This document shows positions 7,660 to 12,044 of a stretch of DNA of 12,044 nt, one piece after another; the first letter of the stretch is position 1, and each line of letters opens with the position of its first letter. Location of the stretch: positions 1 through 12,044 of the forward strand of contig CANJYY010000047.1 in assembly GCA_947479185.1 (NCBI GenBank). Direction: 5' to 3'. The stretch is from Caulobacteraceae bacterium. Its GTDB lineage: Bacteria > Pseudomonadota > Alphaproteobacteria > Caulobacterales > Caulobacteraceae. The notes under the pieces were generated by a model. That model did not search any database. It saw only the letters and a program-made list of their open reading frames with translations, and was not told the origin of the DNA. A program made the translations under genes and the position numbers.

Positions 7660-7691
7660 GCAAAACGCCCCGCCGTTGGAGGCGGGGCGTT
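7660..7691 (-). terminator. Rho-independent terminator of the ferritin-like gene
   Basis: A perfect 11-bp stem, AACGCCCCGCC (7664-7674) with GGCGGGGCGTT (7681-7691), encloses a 6-nt loop. Read on the minus strand, the stem ends in TTTT followed by G, a short U-tract. It lies about 25 bp beyond the stop codon at 7716 and just ahead of mmcB, so it separates the two transcripts. Confidence 0.88.
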
Positions 7692-7715
7692 CGCGGGTCC
7701 GTCCAAACGGAGACC

Positions 7716-8843
7716 TTACTCGGCGGCGATGCTGACCGGCTTGTGCTCGCGGTCCTTGAAGTTGATCGCCTGCAGGTAACGGATGCCGTCCTCGGCGATG
7801 TCGTCGCCGACCATCCGGTCGCCTTCCATCTTCAGCTCTTCCAGGTCGACATACATGCCGTAGAAGGCCTTGGTGCGGTCGGTGATGATGCCGGCGTTGA
7901 GCAGCGTCTTGACCAGCACGCGGAAGATGTTGGTCTGTTCCTTCATGCTCTCGCGACGGATGTCGTCGGTCATGATCTGGGCGAACTCGGCGATGACCTT
8001 GTCGGGGTCGAGGCCGAAGCTCTCGTACAGGTCCCGCTGCTGGTTGGGGCCGACCAGGTTGAACAGCACGGCCTGGAAGCAGTGGGCCGCCCAGTCCTCG
8101 ATGATCGCGTGTTCCTCGGGGCTCAGCTTGGGGATCGTGCGATCGGCCCAGATCTTCCCGAACTTGTGGTGGAAGGCCTCGTCGGTCATGACCAGCTGCA
8201 TCAGCTTCTTGCCGACCGGGTCATTGAGCTTGTTGTAGAAGGTGGCGAAGGCGCCCATGGCCAGGCCCTCGACCAGCATCTGCATGCCGATGATCTTCTT
8301 GTAGACCTCCGGCGCGCCGATGATCTCGACCAGCAGGGCCTTCAGCGTCGGGCCGCACTCGACCGGCTTGCCCCAGCGCGCCTTGACGTATTTGGCGAAG
8401 GCCGTGACGTGGCGGGCTTCCTCGCGGGTCTGGTTGGCGGCATATTCCTGCGCGCCCTGGTCCTTCAGCACGTGGCAGAGGCTGGCCGACAGGTTCAGCG
8501 CGCCCTGCTCGCCGTGCAGGATCGAGGAGAAGTTGCGCAGGGTCGACTCGTTGATGAAGCGGATGCGCTCCAGCGGGTCGGACAGGTGGTTGGAGACGTA
8601 GTCAGTGGCCAGGGCCACGACCATGTCCTCGGGAACGAGGGCCTGGTTGACCATGTCGAAGGGCTCGTCGAAGTCGATGTAGTCCTTGTCCAGCGGATCC
8701 CAGAAGTGGTCGTGGGTCGCGGAGATGATCTTGTCGAAGGCCGTGGAGCGGTTGTTGTAGCGGTCGAGCTCGAGCATCGACTCGAAATCGTCCGGCGCAA
8801 CCGCGTCGTACATGGCGTCCTTGGTGATGTTCTTGTCGCTCAT
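7716..8843 (-). CDS. Ferritin-like di-iron carboxylate protein of unknown substrate
   Basis: This 375-aa soluble protein has a complete four-helix-bundle di-iron ligand set: E112 (HGEQGAL), E142xxH145 (REEARHVTAFA), E192 (LVEGLAMG) and E222xxH225 (TDEAFHHKFG). This is the E/ExxH/E/ExxH layout of the ferritin-like oxygenase, oxidase and ribonucleotide reductase R2 superfamily. It is too long for a ferritin or rubrerythrin and has no rubredoxin CxxC pairs. An AurF-like N-oxygenase, desaturase or other O2-activating enzyme is possible. I recognise it only as a ferritin-like domain protein, so the reaction is unknown. Start ATG 8843 follows a clear CGGAGGAC ribosome-binding site about 11 bp upstream; the 22 additional in-frame codons up to 8909 are excluded because they lie beyond this site. 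It is monocistronic, with its own terminator and a palindromic operator candidate upstream. Confidence 0.85.
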   Translation of the reverse strand: MSDKNITKDAMYDAVAPDDFESMLELDRYNNRSTAFDKIISATHDHFWDPLDKDYIDFDEPFDMVNQALVPEDMVVALATDYVSNHLSDPLERIRFINESTLRNFSSILHGEQGALNLSASLCHVLKDQGAQEYAANQTREEARHVTAFAKYVKARWGKPVECGPTLKALLVEIIGAPEVYKKIIGMQMLVEGLAMGAFATFYNKLNDPVGKKLMQLVMTDEAFHHKFGKIWADRTIPKLSPEEHAIIEDWAAHCFQAVLFNLVGPNQQRDLYESFGLDPDKVIAEFAQIMTDDIRRESMKEQTNIFRVLVKTLLNAGIITDRTKAFYGMYVDLEELKMEGDRMVGDDIAEDGIRYLQAINFKDREHKPVSIAAE

Positions 8844-8900
8844 CGCGGGGGTCCTCCGGCCAGTCGGGTAAACGGGCCCGTTGCAGCCGGACCTCGTGCA

Positions 8901-8917
8901 GGTGAACACTGTCCACC
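8901..8917 (-). promoter_or_regulatory. 17-bp palindromic operator candidate upstream of the ferritin-like gene
   Basis: GGTGAACACTGTCCACC is a dyad with half-sites GGTGAACA and TGTCCACC around a central C; 7 of 8 pairs match. It lies 58 bp upstream of the ATG at 8843. On the minus strand, TTGACC (8930-8935) forms a good -35, and the 17-bp-spaced -10 position (ACAGTG, 8907-8912) falls inside the palindrome. That position suits a repressor. The shape resembles TetR-family operators, and no regulator gene lies in the window. Confidence 0.5.
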
Positions 8918-8993
8918 TTTGCGAATGCGGGTCAATTGAAAAGTGACGGGGGCGTCAAGTTCTGAACGGAAGTTAACGATGGGGGCGGATGCA

Positions 8994-9020
8994 GGGGCTA
9001 GGGGCTAGGGGCTAGGGGCT
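8994..9020. repeat. Tandem GGGGCTA heptamer array (about 3.9 copies)
   Basis: Four G4 tracts, each separated by CTA, run uninterrupted from 8994 to 9020. The sequence fits the G-quadruplex pattern with four-layer stacks and 3-nt loops. A diverged inverted copy CTAGTCCCTA (9052-9061) matches TAGGGGCTAG (8999-9008) at 9 of 10 positions, so a stem-loop could form instead. It lies between the SWIM gene stop and the ferritin-like promoter, where it could limit read-through on the minus strand. Confidence 0.85.
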
Positions 9021-9077
9021 GGCAAGTAGAGTGCGCGTTTGCCGCAGGCGACTAGTCCCTAAGCACTGGTCCCTTCT

Positions 9078-9509
9078 TCAGCCGACCTCTTCCCCCTCGA
9101 GTTCGCGCAGCAGCGCCGGGTCACGGCGGGCGCGGTCGACCAGATCCGGGCCGTCATCGCGCCCTTCCATCTCCAGCAGGTCGGCCAGGCGGGACAGCCG
9201 GCCGGCGGCGGCCTCGAGCCCGGCGTCATCGGTGTCGAGCACGGTGAACACGGTCGCCACCACATGCTTGCAGCGCAGGCCGCCGTCGGCGAAGTCGGGA
9301 CAGGTGCAGCGGGCGTCGGACGCATTCCGGGCCGAGACCTCGACCACGTAGGCGATGCCGCGTTCGCCGGTCACATGGGCGAGCACCCCCGACGGCGAAA
9401 CCTCGACCAGATCGACCCAGCCCTTGGCGGCATAGGCTTCGCCGCGCATGACCCGGGCCTCGGGCATGTCACGGCAGACGGCGTCGTAGTCGAACTCGGG
9501 CGCGATCAT
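9078..9509 (-). CDS. Small SWIM zinc-finger protein
   Basis: This 143-aa protein has a CxCx9CxH SWIM motif: C68 and C70 in RCTCPDF, then C80 and H82 in LRCKHVVATVF. SWIM fingers bind zinc and mediate DNA or protein contacts, for example in SWI2/SNF2 ATPases, MULE transposases and MEK kinase partners. Here the finger stands alone with an N-terminal beta-rich segment (about 20-60) and an acidic helical tail ending LEGEEVG, so it may be an adaptor. The start ATG 9507-9509 overlaps the TGA of a 9-codon upstream reading frame (ATGA), suggesting translational coupling. It is the last gene of a three-gene minus-strand group and 51 bp after the YCII-like gene. Function unknown. Confidence 0.85.
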   Translation of the reverse strand: MIAPEFDYDAVCRDMPEARVMRGEAYAAKGWVDLVEVSPSGVLAHVTGERGIAYVVEVSARNASDARCTCPDFADGGLRCKHVVATVFTVLDTDDAGLEAAAGRLSRLADLLEMEGRDDGPDLVDRARRDPALLRELEGEEVG

Positions 9510-9535
9510 GGGGCCTGCCTATCCGATTCGTTCAT
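9506..9535 (-). CDS. Possible 9-residue upstream ORF coupled to the SWIM gene
   Basis: The frame reads MNESDRQAP followed by a TGA whose last two bases lie inside the SWIM start codon (ATGA overlap, 9506-9509). GGAG sits about 8 bp ahead of its ATG, a better ribosome-binding site than any directly before the SWIM ATG. It could be a re-initiation leader that sets SWIM translation. No peptide function is implied, and chance cannot be excluded for so short a frame. Confidence 0.35.
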   Translation of the reverse strand: MNESDRQAP

Positions 9536-9560
9536 GCTTTGTCTCCGTTTGCGCCGCGCA

Positions 9561-9857
9561 TCAGTCATCGCGGGGCAGCGCCCTGATCTCGACGGTGCCC
9601 CCGGCGTCATAGACCGGGTTGCCCGCCAGCAGCCGGGCGGCATGCTCCAGATCGTCCGCCTGGACCCGGATGAAGCCGGCGAGGTGCGACGACAGCGGCC
9701 CCGGCGCGGCCGTCGCGCGACGGGTGACGCCACCGCCGATGGCGCTGCCGCCTTCGAACAGGCCCAGCGATCGCAGGCCGGCCAGGTAGGAGCCCCAGGC
9801 CTCGTCATCGACCGGCGAGGCCGTGTCGTCATGCATCAGCAACAGGAAGTCGGCCAT
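9561..9857 (-). CDS. YCII-related small protein
   Basis: This 98-aa protein begins MADFLLLMHDDTASPVDDEA, includes a YLAGLRSLGLFEGGSAIGGG stretch, and ends with AGFIRVQADDLEHAARLLAGNPVYDAGGTVEIRALP. This is the layout of the YCII/DGPF family: a ferredoxin-like fold with an N-terminal LLxxHD strand, a GxL-type turn and a C-terminal EIRPL-like strand. Family members include dimeric proteins near sigma factors and some dehalogenase-like or muconolactone-isomerase-like enzymes, so no reaction can be assigned. ATG 9857 lies 5 bp after the zincin stop, indicating an operon with the flanking minus-strand genes. Confidence 0.82.
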   Translation of the reverse strand: MADFLLLMHDDTASPVDDEAWGSYLAGLRSLGLFEGGSAIGGGVTRRATAAPGPLSSHLAGFIRVQADDLEHAARLLAGNPVYDAGGTVEIRALPRDD

Positions 9858-9862
9858 GCCCC

Positions 9863-10267
9863 TCAATCCGCCCCCTCGATCGTGTCGATATCGTCATCGG
9901 AAAGGCCGAAATGGTGGCCGATCTCGTGCACCAGCACATGGGCGATCAGCTCTTCGAGCGTGACATCGCCGCGCTCGGCCCATTCGTCGAGGATCGGCCG
10001 GCGATAGAGGAAGACCATCGAGGGCTGGACCCCGGAATCGAGCACCGAGCGGCGCGACAGGTCGACGCCCTGGTAAAGGCCGGTCAACTCGAAGGCATCC
10101 TCGATCTCCAGATCCTTCAGCACCTCCTGCTCGGCGAAGTCGGCGATGCGGATCACCGCGTCGCCGGCCAGCCGCCGGAACGGGTCGGGCAGGGCGTCGA
10201 AGGCCGATCGCGCGATGGCCGCGAAATCATCCAGGGAGGGTGCGAGGGCGGCCGGAGGAAAGCTCAT
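9863..10267 (-). CDS. Minimal zincin-like metallopeptidase
   Basis: This 134-aa protein consists mostly of one small zinc-peptidase domain. HEIGHHFGLSD (H114, E115, H118, D124) is a HExxHxxGxxD motif near the C-terminus, where the aspartate is the expected third zinc ligand. An upstream PSMVFLYRRPILD segment and a VTLEELIAHVLVHE helix fit the minimal metallopeptidase family (TTHA0227-like, DUF1025). No signal peptide is present, so it is probably cytosolic; substrates are unknown. A longer frame reaches 11182, but that part is antisense to divL and low-complexity, so ATG 10267 is chosen. It is the first gene of the minus-strand trio and is divergent from divL across 94 bp. Confidence 0.88.
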   Translation of the reverse strand: MSFPPAALAPSLDDFAAIARSAFDALPDPFRRLAGDAVIRIADFAEQEVLKDLEIEDAFELTGLYQGVDLSRRSVLDSGVQPSMVFLYRRPILDEWAERGDVTLEELIAHVLVHEIGHHFGLSDDDIDTIEGAD

Positions 10268-10341
10268 CGCCACAAGATGACGCAGCCGGGCGCGCTTCGC
10301 CAGTCGCCGCCCGGCCCGGCCTCGCCTATCGTGTGCGCGCC

Positions 10342-10365
10342 ATGATTCGGGCGGGTTATAAATGA
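10342..10365 (+). promoter_or_regulatory. divL start region: GANTC site and 7-codon upstream frame
   Basis: An ATG at 10342 opens MIRAGYK and ends at TGA 10363-10365, overlapping the divL ATG 10362-10364 (ATGA). The frame contains GATTC (10344-10348), a GANTC site methylated by CcrM in Caulobacter-type bacteria, 14 bp before the divL start. No clear ribosome-binding site precedes either start, so divL could be translated by coupling or from a leaderless or weakly led transcript. No confident -35/-10 was found in the 94-bp divergent spacer. Confidence 0.35.
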
Positions 10366-12044
10366 CGCAGATGCAATTGATCGTCGCCGCCACGGCGGGC
10401 GCCGTCTGCCTGGCGATCTGCGCGGTGCTGTGGGCGCTGGTGCAACGCCGGGCGATGGACTGGCGCCTTCGGGTGATGCAGGACCGGCTCGAGGCCGTCG
10501 AAGGCCGCGCCGCCGCCGCCCAGGCCTCGGCCGAGGCCTTCGACAGCAGCCTGCTGGTGATCGACGACGGCCGCGCCCTGCTGGCCTCCGGCGAGGAGAA
10601 CCTGGAGGCCTGCGCGGCGGCCTTCGGCCTGACCGGGGCCGATCCGCAGGGCATGGTCAACGCCATCATGCGCGCCGATCCCGACCATGCCGCCCGGCTG
10701 CGCGCCCTGTTCGAACGCGGCGAGCCCTGCGCCTTCGAGGCCCGCGGGCCCCGGGGCGTTGTCTCGGTCGAGGGCCGCGCCGCCGGCGCCCTGGCCTGGC
10801 TGCGGCTGACGGCCGTCGGGACCGATGAGACCGCCCTGCCGAGCGCCGCGCGCCTGGCCGCCTTCCTCGACGCCCGGCCCGAGCCGGCCTGGATCGCCGG
10901 AGCGGACGGCGCCGTACAGTGGGCCAACAAGGCCTGGCTGACCGCGGTCAGCGCCCGCGACGCCGGCGACGCCGCCAGCCTGGGTCTGTCTCTCGACAAG
11001 GGGGCCGACGCCATCGCCAGCGAGGCGGCCAACCTCGGCCTGCGCCGCGAGACGACCCGCTGGATCTCGCTCGGCGGCCGCCGCCGGTCGCTGAAGATCA
11101 CCGCCGAGCCGCTCGACGGCGGCGGGGTCGCGGTCTGGACCACCGACGCCACCCAGGCCGAGGAGATCCAGGACGCGCTCAAGCGCCACGTCGCCGCTCA
11201 CGACGAAACGCTGAACCACATCGCCGAGGCGGTGGCCATCTTTGGCCCGACCCGCCGGCTGTCGTTCCACAACACCGCTTTTTCGGACCTGTGGGGCCTC
11301 GACCCCGCCTGGCTGGCCGAGCGGCCGACACACGGGGAGATCCTCGACCGGCTGCGCCAGCGCCAGCGGCTTCCCGAGACGCCCGACTACGCCAAGTGGA
11401 AGGCCGCCGAGCTGGCCCGCTACGAGACCCTCGGACCCCAGCCTGACGACCGCTGGACGCTGCCCGACGGCCGCACCCTGCGGCTGATCCGCCAACCGCA
11501 CCCGATGGGCGGCCTGCTGCTGCTCTATTCGGACATCACCGGCGAGGTGCGGCTGCGCGCCCAGTACAACGCCCTGATCCAGGTGCAGCAGGCGACGCTC
11601 GACAAGCTCAACGACGCGGTCGTGGTGTTCGGCTCCAACGGCCGGCTGCGGCTGCACAACGAGGCCTTTGCCCGCTTCTGGGCCATCGGCGAGGACGACC
11701 TGGTCGAGGGGGTCAACTTCGAGCGGGTCGTCGAACTGTGCGTGCCGCGCCTGCACGACATGGCCTTCTGGGGCGAACTCAAGGGCCGGGTCGGCGATCC
11801 CGATCCCGAAGCCCGCGCCCCGACCGCGGGCGAGATCCGCAACGCGCTCGGCCGCATCGTCGCCTGGCAGACCCGGCCGCTGCCCGACGGCGCGACCCTG
11901 ATCGCCTTCGCCGACATCACCGACGCCCGCCAGCTGGAAGGCGCCCTGGCCGACCGCGAGGCGGCCCTCGACAGCGCCGAGCGGCTCAAGCGCGAGTTCG
12001 TCGGCAACGTCTCCTATGAACTGCGCACGCCGCTGACGACGATC
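10362..12044 (+). CDS. divL: Cell-cycle pseudo-histidine kinase DivL, 3' end outside the window
   Basis: 561 codons are present and the frame is still open at the window end. Order: an N-terminal membrane helix (about 5-26), a coiled-coil linker (27-58), and four PAS-like modules at about 58-155, 168-260, 285-390 and 415-520, the last two ending LLYSDITGEV and IAFADITDAR. The start of the DHp helix follows. The H-box reads FVGNVSYELRTPLTTI, where Y552 replaces the phosphoacceptor histidine. Caulobacter DivL has tyrosine at the equivalent position (Y550) with a similar length before it, making the assignment strong. In Caulobacter, DivL binds phospho-free DivK and stimulates the CckA kinase, which drives CtrA activation at the new cell pole. 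The ATPase domain (about 200 more residues expected) lies outside. ATG 10362 is chosen because the membrane helix starts there; there is a GANTC site upstream. Confidence 0.93.
   Translation, partial: MTQMQLIVAATAGAVCLAICAVLWALVQRRAMDWRLRVMQDRLEAVEGRAAAAQASAEAFDSSLLVIDDGRALLASGEENLEACAAAFGLTGADPQGMVNAIMRADPDHAARLRALFERGEPCAFEARGPRGVVSVEGRAAGALAWLRLTAVGTDETALPSAARLAAFLDARPEPAWIAGADGAVQWANKAWLTAVSARDAGDAASLGLSLDKGADAIASEAANLGLRRETTRWISLGGRRRSLKITAEPLDGGGVAVWTTDATQAEEIQDALKRHVAAHDETLNHIAEAVAIFGPTRRLSFHNTAFSDLWGLDPAWLAERPTHGEILDRLRQRQRLPETPDYAKWKAAELARYETLGPQPDDRWTLPDGRTLRLIRQPHPMGGLLLLYSDITGEVRLRAQYNALIQVQQATLDKLNDAVVVFGSNGRLRLHNEAFARFWAIGEDDLVEGVNFERVVELCVPRLHDMAFWGELKGRVGDPDPEARAPTAGEIRNALGRIVAWQTRPLPDGATLIAFADITDARQLEGALADREAALDSAERLKREFVGNVSYELRTPLTTI

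Noticed and set aside
7604..7663. TTG start at 7663 for mmcB
   Set aside because: The start would lie inside the T-tract of the upstream gene's terminator. A GTG at 7603 fits family length better.
7557..8939. 460-codon plus-strand open frame
   Set aside because: It is the reverse complement of the ferritin-like gene, whose di-iron motifs, ribosome-binding site and terminator are clear.
10356..11756. 466-codon minus-strand open frame and the minus-strand frame reaching 11182
   Set aside because: Both are antisense to divL, with low-complexity composition. Only the part up to 10267 (the zincin) has domain support.

Overview
The window is dense, GC-rich alphaproteobacterial chromosome, most likely from the Caulobacteraceae (Caulobacter, Phenylobacterium or a relative). 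The strongest marker is the incomplete gene at the right edge. It encodes a membrane-anchored protein with several PAS domains whose histidine-kinase H-box carries tyrosine instead of histidine, the signature of the cell-cycle pseudokinase DivL. RegB/RegA, MmcB, a cysteine-type PhaZ and a GANTC site at the divL start fit the same lineage. No rRNA, tRNA, CRISPR array, integrase or insertion sequence was seen. The only traces of repeats are two REP-like hairpins and a short heptamer array.

Layout from left to right: the N-terminus of recQ runs off the left edge (minus). It is divergent from a class A penicillin-binding protein (plus). That gene converges on a minus-strand block made of a YgjP-type metallopeptidase, an intracellular PHB depolymerase (phaZ) and a Sco/SenC copper chaperone. 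Divergent from sco, across a 41-bp gap, is the redox two-component pair regB-regA (plus). After regA come two REP-like hairpins, then mmcB (minus), then a strong rho-independent terminator belonging to a di-iron ferritin-like protein (minus). An intergenic stretch of 234 bp holds a palindromic operator candidate and a G-quadruplex-type GGGGCTA array. Next is a three-gene minus-strand cluster: minimal zincin, YCII-like protein and SWIM zinc-finger protein. The plus-strand divL gene starts divergently from it and is cut by the right edge just after the pseudo-phosphoacceptor tyrosine.

Functionally, the centre is a respiration/redox module. Sco helps assemble the Cu(A) centre of cytochrome oxidase, and RegB senses quinone/redox state and signals to RegA. 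PHB mobilisation (phaZ) lies next to it with its own TGC-rich, PhaR-like operator. The right end concerns cell-cycle control. The rest is envelope synthesis (PBP), DNA repair (RecQ, MmcB) and small proteins of unknown role. Long open frames antisense to phaZ, the ferritin-like gene and divL are GC-bias shadows and are not annotated.
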